From: Planococcus maitriensis
Lineage (GTDB): Bacteria; Bacillota; Bacilli; Bacillales_A; Planococcaceae
Reading direction: 5' to 3'
NCBI RefSeq assembly: GCF_003289925.1
Contig: NZ_QLZQ01000006.1
Coordinates: 113,827 to 177,826, forward strand
DNA: 64,000 bases
This document shows positions 35,227 through 43,658 of this stretch, piece after piece (within the stretch, counting starts at the first letter, position 1; the number at the start of each line of letters is the position of its first letter). A program made the translations under genes and the position numbers. The notes beneath the pieces were generated by a model that saw only the letters and a list, made by a program, of their open reading frames with translations, was not told the origin of the DNA and did not search any database.

Positions 35227-36480
35227 TTACGCCACCACATTTCGTTCGTTGCTGAATTCTTTATACAGTTCATCCTCAATAATGTCCTGCAAGGCAAGGG
35301 CCACTTTTTCGACATCTTCAAAACTCGTGTAGAACGCGATCGGCGCGAGGCGGATAATATCCGGCGCACGGAAGTCCGGCACGATTCCCGCCTTTTTCAA
35401 GGCTTTACAGATGCGCGCCGCTTCGGGATGCGCGAGAGCGATATGGCCTCCTCGTTGATCATCCGCTTTTGGCGTTACATCTATTAAAGAAGGCACGAGC
35501 GCCGCAAGCTTCTCGCGCAGCATCGTCGTCAATTCCAGCGATTTGCTGCGGATCTTATCGATCCCTGCTTCCTCGAACAATTCCAGGCTGCCGATTAGCG
35601 GCGCCATGCTGAAGATGTTCGGCGTGCCGACCTGGTAAGCCCCGGCCCCTTCCGCTTTCGTGAAGCTATGGTCCATGTCGAATTGCTTCGCCTTGTCCGA
35701 ACCGAACCAGCCGGCTATTCCAGGATTCAAATCGTGATGGCGCTCATGCAAATATAAGCCGCCTGTCCCGCCGGGACCTGAATTCATGTATTTGTAATGG
35801 CACCAGACAGCAAAATCTACACCTTCGTCATGCAAGTCATGTGGCATGGCGCCAGCTGAGTGGGCCAAGTCGAATCCTGCGATGATGCCTTTTGCATGCG
35901 CGGCTTCTGTAATCTCACGGAGCGGCAGCAATTGGCCGCTTCGGTAAAGGACCGACGGCAACAACAGGACCGCCACATCGTCTTTCATTTCCGCTAAAAT
36001 ATCTTCCAGCTCGAGCGTGTAGCCGTCGCGGCTTGGTACTTTGCGCATCGCGATTGCTGGATCTTGCCCGCGCAGGCGCAAATGGCTCTCCACTGCATAA
36101 ATGTCCGATGGGAAATTCAGCTCATCGACCAAGATGACAAAACGTTCGTCTGTCGGCGCATAGACCGTCGACAGCATCTGGTGGATATTCGACGTGATCG
36201 AGCCGGTGACCATCACTTCATGAGCTTTCGCCCCGAACAAAGGCGCCGCTTTTTCGCTCAACGTCTCAGCCAGCGTAAACCATGGATGTTCGCCTTCTGT
36301 CCAGCCCTCGATACCGAATTGTTTCCAGCTGTCCATGAGCCCAATCAGCTTTGTTTCAGCACGCTTTGACATCAGGCCGAGCGAATTCCCGTCCATATAA
36401 ATCGTTCCTGGTTCTACAAAAAACTCTTCTTTAAATTTAGCCAATGGATCTTGTTGGTCTCTCTGCATTGCCGTTTCCAA
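35227..36480 (-). CDS. kynU: Kynureninase
   Basis: PLP enzyme of 417 aa that cleaves kynurenine to anthranilate and alanine. The fold-type I aminotransferase core includes IYMDGNSLGLMSKRAE, TGSITSNIHQML, FDLAHSAGAMPHDLHDEGVDFAVWCHYKYMNSGPGG split over the PLP-Lys region (Lys in CHYKYMNSGPG, about residue 228) and YQVGTPNIFSMAPL. The start is TTG at 36480, seven bases after GGAGAG; the next in-frame ATG is four codons later. With kynB it gives the lower kynurenine pathway; tryptophan 2,3-dioxygenase (kynA) is not in the window. Confidence 0.94.
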   Translation of the reverse strand: METAMQRDQQDPLAKFKEEFFVEPGTIYMDGNSLGLMSKRAETKLIGLMDSWKQFGIEGWTEGEHPWFTLAETLSEKAAPLFGAKAHEVMVTGSITSNIHQMLSTVYAPTDERFVILVDELNFPSDIYAVESHLRLRGQDPAIAMRKVPSRDGYTLELEDILAEMKDDVAVLLLPSVLYRSGQLLPLREITEAAHAKGIIAGFDLAHSAGAMPHDLHDEGVDFAVWCHYKYMNSGPGGTGGLYLHERHHDLNPGIAGWFGSDKAKQFDMDHSFTKAEGAGAYQVGTPNIFSMAPLIGSLELFEEAGIDKIRSKSLELTTMLREKLAALVPSLIDVTPKADDQRGGHIALAHPEAARICKALKKAGIVPDFRAPDIIRLAPIAFYTSFEDVEKVALALQDIIEDELYKEFSNERNVVA

Positions 36481-36497
36481 ATCTCATCTCTCCATTC

Positions 36498-37667
36498 CTA
36501 TAGAGCATAAGCCAGCGCACCGAGAAACGCCGTAATCAAGACGACTTTCCACGGAGCCAGTTTCAAATAGACTAACATTCCAAAGGCGGCAATCGCAATG
36601 GCGAAGTCGACCGGCCCTTGGATGGCGGAAGTGAAAACCGGATCATATAGCGCGGCCAGCAAAATACCGACAACCCCAGCATTGATGCCTTTTAAGGCCG
36701 CTTGAATGCCAGGCTTCGTACGGATGACGCTCCAAAACGGCAAGGTCCCGATGACCAACAGGAATGACGGCAAGAACATTGCGATGACGGCGATCAACAC
36801 GCCGCCAACCCCGTTCATCAATTGCCCCAAATAAGCAGACAAAGTAAACAATGGCCCCGGAACGGCCTGTGCCGCCCCGTATCCTGCGATAAAGGCGTCT
36901 GCCGTCATCCAGTCAGGCACGACTTCACGCTCAAGCATCGGCAAGACGACGTGGCCCCCGCCAAAGACGATTGCGCCGACACGGTAGAAAATATCAAAAA
37001 TCGCAAACGCGCTCGATTCAATGAACGGGCGCACAAGCGGCAAGCCGATCAGCAATGCCCCGAAAATCCCCCACGCGGCGAGGCCGGTCTTTTTGCCAAA
37101 GGTCAAGGCAAGCTTGACGGCATCGGGCGCTTGTTCCCTCCGGTACAATAAAAACCCGATGACGCCCGTCAATAGAATGACAACGATTTGTGCCCAGGCG
37201 GTCGGCACCAGCAAAATGGCGATGGCCGCACCAAAGGCGATCATTAGCCGCTGAACATCCGGTGTCAGTGATTTCCCCATGCCAAGCAAGGCATGCGCGA
37301 CGACCGCGACGGCGACAATCTTCAAGCCCTGCAGCCAGGCGATATCGACCGAACCGCTGCTGATCAGCATGGCGAAAATCATCAAGGCAATGACAGAAGG
37401 CAAAGTAAACCCGAGCCAGGATAAAAATCCGCCCATGATCCCTCCGCGCAGCATGCCGATCGAGATGCCGACCTGCGAACTTGCAGGACCCGGCAGGAAT
37501 TGGCATAACGCCACCAAGTCTGCATACGCTTTATCGTCCAACCATTTTCTTCTATGTACATATTCATCACGGAAATAGCCGATATGGGCGGCCGGCCCGC
37601 CAAACGAGGTCAAGCCCAGTTTGGTAGATGCTTTCAGGATTTCCACCCAGCGTTCTTTTCGCTTCAC
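36498..37667 (-). CDS. chrA: Chromate/anion transporter ChrA family
   Basis: Membrane protein of 389 aa, long form with two homologous halves. The start is GTG 37667 after AGGGGAG. Each half opens with the CHR motif: LGLTSFGGPAAHIGYF with DLVALCQFLPGPASSQVGI, and VGAIVFGGGHVVLPML with FIAGYGAAQAVPGPLF. ChrA proteins export chromate by proton exchange; many homologues have unproven substrates. It is the first gene of chrA-kynU-kynB, with a 17-base gap to kynU. The linkage to kynurenine breakdown is unusual and may mean that the transported anion is organic. Confidence 0.88.
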   Translation of the reverse strand: MKRKERWVEILKASTKLGLTSFGGPAAHIGYFRDEYVHRRKWLDDKAYADLVALCQFLPGPASSQVGISIGMLRGGIMGGFLSWLGFTLPSVIALMIFAMLISSGSVDIAWLQGLKIVAVAVVAHALLGMGKSLTPDVQRLMIAFGAAIAILLVPTAWAQIVVILLTGVIGFLLYRREQAPDAVKLALTFGKKTGLAAWGIFGALLIGLPLVRPFIESSAFAIFDIFYRVGAIVFGGGHVVLPMLEREVVPDWMTADAFIAGYGAAQAVPGPLFTLSAYLGQLMNGVGGVLIAVIAMFLPSFLLVIGTLPFWSVIRTKPGIQAALKGINAGVVGILLAALYDPVFTSAIQGPVDFAIAIAAFGMLVYLKLAPWKVVLITAFLGALAYAL

Positions 37668-37701
37668 TATCCATCTCCCCTTCTCTTGTGGATTCTTTTC
37701 T

Positions 37702-37729
37702 ATCATAACGGTTTGCTTATATGTTTCAA
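37702..37729 (-). promoter_or_regulatory. Promoter of chrA-kynU-kynB
   Basis: On the minus strand TTGAAA (37729-37724) and TATGAT (37707-37702) are separated by 16 bases, about 35 bases before the chrA GTG. Confidence 0.65.
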
Positions 37730-37775
37730 TATTAAATCCGTGTAAATATTTTTACTGAATAATTAGTCTTTTTGG

Positions 37776-37784
37776 TGGTATACT
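37776..37784 (+). promoter_or_regulatory. Extended -10 element upstream of the CNNM gene
   Basis: TGGTATACT (TG at 37776, TATACT at 37779-37784) with no strong -35; 115 bases before the chosen TTG start. Confidence 0.45.
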
Positions 37785-37899
37785 TTTTAAAAGCCATAGC
37801 TGACAGTGAAAGGCACGGATCCACTGCATGAAGCTTTACACAATGCTTATCCGAATTGCCGACATTTCTTCCATCTTTCATTTCCAGGAGGTGCAAACT

Positions 37900-39255
37900 T
37901 TGCGTTCTTCCTTAACAGGACCGGCGCAAAGGAGTCATTTGGACATTCCCATACGAATAGCGGTGATTGCCACTTTGATCGGTTCGGCCGCATTCTTTTC
38001 TGCATGCGAATACGCTATCGTCAATATTCGCACATCGCGTCTCGATGAATCGGTCGCAAACAATAAAAAACAAGCCCAAGCCGCCATGAACATCGCGAGC
38101 CATGCCGATCTGTATTTATTCGCCTGCCAAGTAGGCATTGCTTTATCGGTGCTTGGCCTAGGCTGGGTGGGCCATGCGCTCGTGCAGGAAGCGGTGCAGC
38201 CCCTTGCCGAAAATCTTGGCCTGCCAGCTGTAAGTGCCGGCTGGCTAAGCTTTTTGGCGGCTTTTCTGGGGACAGCGTTGCTATTGGTCGTATTCGGCGA
38301 ATTGTTCCCAAAGACATTCGCCATCCGCAATCCAGAACGTGTCCTCCTGATGTTCGCCGGACCGCTGGTTTTTGCTTATTGGATTTTATTCCCGCTTATC
38401 TTCCTGTTCAGCGCCATCGCCCGTTTAGGCTCCGCATTGTTCGGCGTCAAAAAATTATCGCATAGTGAAATGGGCCATACCGAAGAAGAACTGAAGTTGC
38501 TGTTGTCCGAAAGCCTGAAGAGCGGCGAAATCAATGTATCTGAATATGATTACGTCAACCGCATCTTCGAATTCGATGAACGCATTGCCAAAGAAATCAT
38601 GGCGCCGCGCATGGAGATGAGCACGATCAACCACAACCTGAGCTTGCGTGATGTATTTTCATTGGAAGGAATCGAGCAATTCACGCGCTATCCGATTACG
38701 GACGGCGATAAAGACCATGTACTCGGCGTCGTGAATATGAAGCATTTATTGAGCGCTTACGTGAAAAATCCCGAGACCGGGAATTTGCCGGTGTCCGCCT
38801 TCATCCAGCCGGTCATCCAAGTCATCGAAACGATCCCGGTCAATGAGCTATTGCTGAAGATCCAGCGCGAGCGTATCCATATGGCCATTTTACGCGATGA
38901 ATACGGCGGCACTTCGGGACTTGTCACCATCGAAGATATACTCGAAGAAATCGTCGGGGATATCCAGGATGAATTTGACATCGACGAAGCACCGGACGTC
39001 CAAAAACTTGGCGAAGACCATTATATTTTCAATGCCAAATTATTGCTCGATACCGTGAACGCCATTCTTGGGATTGACATCGATGAAGAAGACATCGATA
39101 CTATTGGAGGATGGTTCATGGACATGCATTTCGATGCAGTCGAAGGCCAGAAAATCATCGAACAAGGCTATGAATTCCGCATCCAGGAAGTCGACGGCCA
39201 TCACATCCTGTATTTAGAAGTTCAAAAAGCACCTGCTGAAGATCTTCCTGTATAA
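37900..39255 (+). CDS. CNNM/CorC-type hemolysin-family transporter with CBS domains
   Basis: Protein of 451 aa. The TTG at 37900 is chosen because it follows AGGAGGTG by six bases; another TTG (37942) sits behind AAAGGAG. The DUF21/CNNM transmembrane domain (about residues 15-200) includes FFSACEYAIVNIRTSRLD and VVFGELFPKTFAIRNPE, followed by a CBS pair (EIMAPRMEMSTINHN; HMAILRDEYGGTSGLVTIEDI) and a C-terminal CorC_HlyC domain ending IQEVDGHHILYLEV. Relatives (YhdP, YugS, MpfA) export or balance Mg2+. It is divergent from chrA and followed by a weak terminator and a metal exporter gene. Confidence 0.9.
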   Translation: MRSSLTGPAQRSHLDIPIRIAVIATLIGSAAFFSACEYAIVNIRTSRLDESVANNKKQAQAAMNIASHADLYLFACQVGIALSVLGLGWVGHALVQEAVQPLAENLGLPAVSAGWLSFLAAFLGTALLLVVFGELFPKTFAIRNPERVLLMFAGPLVFAYWILFPLIFLFSAIARLGSALFGVKKLSHSEMGHTEEELKLLLSESLKSGEINVSEYDYVNRIFEFDERIAKEIMAPRMEMSTINHNLSLRDVFSLEGIEQFTRYPITDGDKDHVLGVVNMKHLLSAYVKNPETGNLPVSAFIQPVIQVIETIPVNELLLKIQRERIHMAILRDEYGGTSGLVTIEDILEEIVGDIQDEFDIDEAPDVQKLGEDHYIFNAKLLLDTVNAILGIDIDEEDIDTIGGWFMDMHFDAVEGQKIIEQGYEFRIQEVDGHHILYLEVQKAPAEDLPV

Positions 39256-39268
39256 TGGTATTCATGAT

Positions 39269-39295
39269 ACGGCCCTCTTTGGAGGGTCGTTTCCG
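39269..39295 (+). terminator. Probable terminator after the CNNM gene
   Basis: ACGGCCCTC pairs with GAGGGTCGT (one G-U) around TTTG, followed by TTCC; the T tract is poor. Confidence 0.5.
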
Positions 39296-39328
39296 TTTCC
39301 CCACAATCCAAGCTGGAGATGAATTGCA

Positions 39329-40222
39329 ATGGAATTATACGATAATCTCCGCAAAGGAGAAAAAGGCGCCTGGCTCAGCATCGGGGCTTATCTGTTTTTA
39401 AGCGCCATCAAACTCGGCGTCGGTTTTTGGGGCGGCTCCGAAGCGCTGAAAGCGGACGGATTGAACAATGTCACTGATATCGTCGCTTCTGTTGCTGTGT
39501 TGATCGGATTGAGGATTTCCCAAAAGCCGCCGGATGACAACCATCATTACGGACATTTGAAAGCAGAGACGATCGCTTCCCTATTGGCCTCATTCATCAT
39601 GGCTGTCATCGGCCTGCAAGTGCTGTTGAATTCAGTGAAGATGGTGTTCAACCCTTCTCTCGAACCGCCTTCCCCATTGACCGCTGTCGTCGCATTTTTC
39701 TCGGCAGCCGTCATGTATGGCGTATACCGCTATAACTTGAAGTTGAGCCGCGAGATCAAAAGTTCAGCCGTCCGGGCCGCTGCCTACGACAACCGTTCGG
39801 ATGCGCTTGTAAGCGTCGGTGCCGGAATCGGCATCATCGGGGCTATTCTCGGGGCGCCGCTGATCGATTCGATCACTGCCTTCCTTGTGGGGCTCATCAT
39901 CATCAAAACGGCTTTGGATATTTTCCGTGAATCGGTGTTGACCTTGACCGATGCGTTTGATGAAGAAGCCGTCGAATCGCTTTCCGTCTTGATTCGCCGC
40001 GTGCCGGGTGTACTGGACCTGCGCGATTTCAAAGGGCGCACCCATGGAAATGTCATGTTCATCGACTTGACCGTCAGTGTCGCGCCTTATTTGAATGTGG
40101 TCGAAAGCCATTGGATCACCGAAGAAATCGAACGGAAAATCCAGAAAGTGAAACCGAATTGCGTCGTCCTCGTACATATAGAGCCGGATTACTCAATAGA
40201 GGAGGACGAAGAGGATGGCTGA
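39329..40222 (+). CDS. Cation diffusion facilitator (CDF) metal exporter
   Basis: Membrane exporter of 297 aa with six TM helices. Metal-site motifs are ADGLNNVTDIVASV in TM2 (about residues 42-55), HHYGHLKAETIASLL in the first loop and AAYDNRSDALVSVG in TM5; the C-terminal ferredoxin-like domain has GRTHGNVMFIDLTVSV and VHIEPD. The NxxTD/DxxxD pattern and length resemble the manganese exporters MneP/MneS of B. subtilis, so Mn2+ is the likeliest substrate, with Zn2+ or Fe2+ possible. The end overlaps the next gene by eight bases. Confidence 0.88.
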   Translation: MELYDNLRKGEKGAWLSIGAYLFLSAIKLGVGFWGGSEALKADGLNNVTDIVASVAVLIGLRISQKPPDDNHHYGHLKAETIASLLASFIMAVIGLQVLLNSVKMVFNPSLEPPSPLTAVVAFFSAAVMYGVYRYNLKLSREIKSSAVRAAAYDNRSDALVSVGAGIGIIGAILGAPLIDSITAFLVGLIIIKTALDIFRESVLTLTDAFDEEAVESLSVLIRRVPGVLDLRDFKGRTHGNVMFIDLTVSVAPYLNVVESHWITEEIERKIQKVKPNCVVLVHIEPDYSIEEDEEDG

Positions 40223-40778
40223 CTTTTACGATCAGAAAAAAATCATTTTGGTTACGTTCGGCATCATTCTGCTCATTTCCGCTTTATTTGTTCCAGCCGC
40301 CGTGTTCTATCCGGCAAAAGTCGTCACCATTACCCCGGAGGCGGAAATCGTCGGCACGTCGTTCTGGTCGCTCTTGTTTGGCAGTGCGGGCATGGTATTG
40401 CTTGCGGCCACATTGTTCATGGCGGCGCTGATCGAGCAGCGGATGAAGGCTTGGCTATTGTCTGCTGCCACCGCAGCCCTTGGGCTCGTGTCGATCGCCT
40501 TTTCGCTCGGTGATTATTACTACATGACCAATGACGGTTTCACTTACAATCCGCCTCTGTCGTTCAATTCCTCCACCTATACATGGGAAGAATTTGAAAG
40601 GGTCGAAGAGCGGCTTCACAAAGAAGACGGGACCAGTTCTATCGAGTCGGTCGCTTATTACTTCCGGGACGGTGACATGGTCGAGTTCTCCAGTGGCCGG
40701 ATTTTTGAAATGCACAGCTCCTTGGTACACCGCGTCGAAGCGGCAGGAGGCGAATTCACCCGGATTCAAGCGCAATAA
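40215..40778 (+). CDS. Membrane protein of unknown function
   Basis: Protein of 187 aa with four TM helices in its first 100 residues (VTFGIILLISALFVPAAVF, LLFGSAGMVLLAATLFMAAL, LLSAATAALGLVSIAFSLG) and a soluble C-terminal half (YTWEEFERVEERLHKEDGT; SIESVAYYFRDGDMVEF; SGRIFEMHSSLVHRVEAAG). I do not recognise the family. It is translationally coupled to the CDF exporter (overlap 40215-40222) and shares its terminator, so a role in metal or envelope homeostasis is possible. Confidence 0.75.
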   Translation: MADFYDQKKIILVTFGIILLISALFVPAAVFYPAKVVTITPEAEIVGTSFWSLLFGSAGMVLLAATLFMAALIEQRMKAWLLSAATAALGLVSIAFSLGDYYYMTNDGFTYNPPLSFNSSTYTWEEFERVEERLHKEDGTSSIESVAYYFRDGDMVEFSSGRIFEMHSSLVHRVEAAGGEFTRIQAQ

Positions 40779-40780
40779 TA

Positions 40781-40820
40781 GAGAAAAACGCCTGATCGCA
40801 GAAGATCAGGCGTTTTTCTC
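40781..40820. terminator. Bidirectional terminator between CDF unit and mscS
   Basis: GAGAAAAACGCCTGATC (40781-40797) pairs with its 17-base complement at 40804-40820, loop GCAGAA. Confidence 0.92.
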
Positions 40821-40828
40821 TGGAGCTT

Positions 40829-41887
40829 TTATTCTGTCCGCTCGCCAGGCAAGGACGCAAGGCGGATGCCGTGTTCTACGAACAAGGCAGCGATGCCATG
40901 GCGGATCCGGCTTTCGAGGCGGTCTTTCATTTCAACATTCAAGACCCGTGCTTCCACTTGGAAATCCATCGAGGAATTGCGGAAATCGATGAATTGGGCG
41001 TCGGGTTTTTCATCAGGCACGCCCTCGACTTTCGCAATTTCACGTTCCGCAGCTTGCACCAGCAATTCCGAGACCAATTCCGTATCGCAGCCGTATTCGA
41101 TACTGACAACGACTCGTGCGAACAGCTTGGCCCCTGAACGGTTTTTGACAATCTGTTCGATGAAATACTGATTTGGCACGACAAGCGTCCCGTCCTTATT
41201 TGTTTCGACGATCGTCGAGCGCAATTTGATTTTCGTGATGCGCCCGATTTTCTTATCGATTTCGACCATTTCACCGACTTCCATCGGCCGCTCGAATAAA
41301 ATGATGATGCCCGAGACGAAGTTCGCGGCGATATTGCGGACACCAAAACCGATGCCGATGCCGAGCACGCTGAACACAACGCCTACCGCCCGCAAGTCCA
41401 GCCCGACAATCGTGAAGCTGACTGCAATCGCCAGAAACATCACGGCGTAGTATATGAGCCGGTTGATCGTATAACTCATGCCCAAGTCGACGTCGAACTG
41501 GCCATAGACATACGGCATGACAAAACTATTGAACGCCTTGACGACGCGGCTCGAAAAGGTGACGATCATGATAGCGACAACTATCAGCAAAATGGATACG
41601 CCGACCCCTTCCGTTTCATAAAAAGGCGTCGTCAGCCACTCCTCCTGCCAAAAATAAAACAGGAACAGCAAAATGCTGCCGTAAAAGGCGACCCAATTCA
41701 GGATATCTTCGAGTATCGGATAGATCCGCTCCTGATAGCCATCATGTGTTACGATCCGTTTCAGCACAGCCTGGGCAACCCACTTGCCTAGGAAGATCAG
41801 AAATAAATAAAGAAAGAACAAGAAAAATTCAGTGATGGATAAATTCCTCAGGACGCCGATTCCTTCAAATAATTGCTGTTTTTGCAT
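40829..41887 (-). CDS. MscS-family mechanosensitive channel
   Basis: Small-conductance mechanosensitive channel of 352 aa. Four to five TM helices precede the pore helix (TVGLDLRAVGVVFSVLGIGIGFGVRN, read in parts as VVFSVLGIGIGFG) and the MscS beta domain: NIAANFVSGIIILFERPMEVGEMVEI, GRITKIKLRSTIVETNKDGTLVVPN (parts TKIKLRSTIV, VVPNQYF). The C-terminal domain ends with VEARVLNVEMKDRLES. It releases solutes during osmotic down-shock. It follows the DUF2254 gene in the same direction after 47 bases. Confidence 0.9.
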   Translation of the reverse strand: MQKQQLFEGIGVLRNLSITEFFLFFLYLFLIFLGKWVAQAVLKRIVTHDGYQERIYPILEDILNWVAFYGSILLFLFYFWQEEWLTTPFYETEGVGVSILLIVVAIMIVTFSSRVVKAFNSFVMPYVYGQFDVDLGMSYTINRLIYYAVMFLAIAVSFTIVGLDLRAVGVVFSVLGIGIGFGVRNIAANFVSGIIILFERPMEVGEMVEIDKKIGRITKIKLRSTIVETNKDGTLVVPNQYFIEQIVKNRSGAKLFARVVVSIEYGCDTELVSELLVQAAEREIAKVEGVPDEKPDAQFIDFRNSSMDFQVEARVLNVEMKDRLESRIRHGIAALFVEHGIRLASLPGERTE

Positions 41888-41934
41888 ATTCGCCTCCTTC
41901 CGCCGATTTCCTTGCTTCCATCAGAAGCTGAGCC

Positions 41935-43251
41935 CTACGCGTCACCTTTATAATCCGGCTGGTAGTCGCTGAGCAGGACCGGCCGGCGATCCACCGCTTT
42001 TGCCAGCCCGTCCAGTTTTCCTTGGATATAACGCCGGTCCAGCCGTTTGAAAGGTGAGCCCTCCAAATGTTCCAGTACATGCAGCTGCGTTTCCCAAATG
42101 GCCTCGTGATGAGCTTGGTCTGATAATTGTGCAGCATGTGTCAAGGCTTCAAGGATAGCGGCCACGACCGATACATCTTCTTTTCCATAATGGATCAATT
42201 GATGGAATGTCAGGTAAAGAAAATGCGGGAATGTGAAGAACGGATAACGTACGCGGTCTTTTTGTTTTTCATCCCTGATAGTGATTGCTCCGGTCTCCAG
42301 ATGGCTTAATTTCCCAAGCAGACGGCCAATCCGTATGATGATGCCATTCGCTGTATTCGGGTCATTGATGCCTGGGGAAATCGCACGCAGCGCCACTTCG
42401 ACCATTTTCTGGATAGCGAAATCGAGGTCCTGGTCAGTCGTCCGCTCCGTGCCGATCGTGATGAAACGATGAAGGTCGATGTCTTCCTGCTGGCGTTGGT
42501 AAACACGGAACAAGGGCGTATTCTCATGCACATACGAACCGATGCCATGGAAAATTTCAACTTCCAGCTCATGCTCCACCGCATACTCCGTCAAGTTGTC
42601 GAAATAGAGGAATTGGATATATCCGTCATTTTCGGCCAAAATGGTTTCTGCAAAGCCATCTGGATTCCACTGAGTTTCAATCTCCATTTCCTGCTGCTGC
42701 TTTTCACTATACGTATCGATGATGCGCTCAGTATCTTCTTCAAGTTCCTCGATCAACTTCTCCACCTGTACGTTCGTCGCAATGTGATGGATGAAGTATG
42801 CAAACGTCGACAAGCAAAGAAACGCAATGACAATCCCGACAAACGTGGAAATGACATCATGTGTATAAAGGGCGTCACGCATGAACAATAACGATAGCGT
42901 GTTATAGATGAAACCGCCCAAAAATACACCGAGCACGCGCCACGTTAGGCGGTCATGAACAAAATTCTTCAAGGTTCTCGGGGAAAACTGCGAGGAATAC
43001 ATCGTCAGCACGACCAGAATCGTGGAAAACGTAAATGTCGTCATCGTCAATAGCGCCCCGGCAAGTGCCCCCATGATCGTTTGGGCCAACTCCACATTGG
43101 TCAGCAGGATATCCGGAATGAATTCACGGTATTGCTGGATGACCAATAAATCCACATAAAAGAATGCTATAGACAATAATACGGCAAGGAAGCTGTAGAT
43201 AGCTGGCGTCACCCATAATTTTTCCCGCCAATCGTAAAAGATCTTTTTCAT
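41935..43251 (-). CDS. DUF2254 membrane protein
   Basis: Protein of 438 aa matching the DUF2254 layout: four TM helices in the first 165 residues (PAIYSFLAVLLSIAFFYVDL; LAGALLTMTTFTFSTILVVL; VLGVFLGGFIYNTLSLLF; VISTFVGIVIAFLCLSTFAYF) and a long soluble C-terminal region with YIQFLYFDNLTEYA, the RAISPGINDPNTA motif that is diagnostic for the family, and HAAQLSDQAHHEAIWE. Biochemical role unknown. It is upstream of mscS, probably in one transcript, and divergent from the leader-controlled GTPase. Confidence 0.85.
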   Translation of the reverse strand: MKKIFYDWREKLWVTPAIYSFLAVLLSIAFFYVDLLVIQQYREFIPDILLTNVELAQTIMGALAGALLTMTTFTFSTILVVLTMYSSQFSPRTLKNFVHDRLTWRVLGVFLGGFIYNTLSLLFMRDALYTHDVISTFVGIVIAFLCLSTFAYFIHHIATNVQVEKLIEELEEDTERIIDTYSEKQQQEMEIETQWNPDGFAETILAENDGYIQFLYFDNLTEYAVEHELEVEIFHGIGSYVHENTPLFRVYQRQQEDIDLHRFITIGTERTTDQDLDFAIQKMVEVALRAISPGINDPNTANGIIIRIGRLLGKLSHLETGAITIRDEKQKDRVRYPFFTFPHFLYLTFHQLIHYGKEDVSVVAAILEALTHAAQLSDQAHHEAIWETQLHVLEHLEGSPFKRLDRRYIQGKLDGLAKAVDRRPVLLSDYQPDYKGDA

Positions 43252-43434
43252 AACTTCCCCCCTAAAAAATATTCACTTATTTCCCTGTTCCCCTATTCCA
43301 TTTAGGGCAAACGCCGCTCCTGCGGCACTCAGTTAATTTGCCAGAGATGAGTAAGCGCTATAATATTCCGCCTTGCCCATGGGCATCCTCTTCAATTCAG
43401 AGGCTATCGATTGTCGAAATACTCTAAAAAAAGA
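43252..43434. other. Intergenic stretch upstream of the GTPase leader
   Basis: No ORF of merit. It holds a small GCCGC/GCGGC hairpin near 43311-43326 and a TATAAT near 43361 without a convincing -35. The working promoter for the + strand is at 43435-43463. Confidence 0.4.
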
Positions 43435-43463
43435 TTGACCCAAGCTTTATTTGCCCTTATCAT
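43435..43463 (+). promoter_or_regulatory. SigA promoter of the leader-controlled GTPase
   Basis: TTGACC (43435-43440) and TATCAT (43458-43463) with a 17-base spacer, 31 bases before the leader ATG. Confidence 0.82.
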
Positions 43464-43494
43464 TGTCTTAACTAACGGAAAGAGGTGAGGCAGT

Positions 43495-43569
43495 ATGGTG
43501 ACAATTTCAGTTCGTGCAACCCGCAACTTAATGATGTTTGCCATGTTGTCTCCCTCTGTGTATCGCTGA
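43495..43569 (+). CDS. 24-codon leader peptide of the RsgA-like gene
   Basis: ATG 43495 follows AAAGAGGTGAGG, a strong binding site, and reads MVTISVRATRNLMMF then AMLSPSVYR. Bases 43540-43553 within it (GCCATG-TT-GTCTCC, the codons around residues 16-20) are complementary to GGAGACCATGGC at 43593-43604, which is the 5' arm of the downstream terminator. A ribosome that stalls early would leave this segment free to form the antiterminator; one that finishes would cover it. This is the arrangement of antibiotic-sensing leaders. The peptide matches no leader I know. Confidence 0.8.
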   Translation: MVTISVRATRNLMMFAMLSPSVYR

Positions 43570-43592
43570 CGGTACGCTTCTTTCCTATGCGC

Positions 43593-43630
43593 GGAGACCA
43601 TGGCAGGCATTATTGCGCCATGGTTTTTTA
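43593..43630 (+). terminator. Attenuator: mutually exclusive terminator and antiterminator
   Basis: Terminator: ACCATGGC (43597-43604) pairs with GCCATGGT (43617-43624) and is followed by TTTTTTA. Antiterminator: GGAGACCATGGC (43593-43604) pairs with leader bases 43540-43545 and 43548-43553, 12 pairs with a two-base bulge. Both use 43597-43604, so only one can form. Confidence 0.85.
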
Positions 43631-43658
43631 TTATGCGTTTTTATAGGAGGAATCTACA

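Noticed and set aside
43404..43610. Minus-strand ORF over the GTPase leader, with a GAGGGAGAC site before an internal ATG
   Set aside because: The apparent binding site and ATG are the reverse of the leader segment that pairs with the terminator. The + strand has the promoter, a better binding site and the attenuator, and the minus-strand product resembles nothing.
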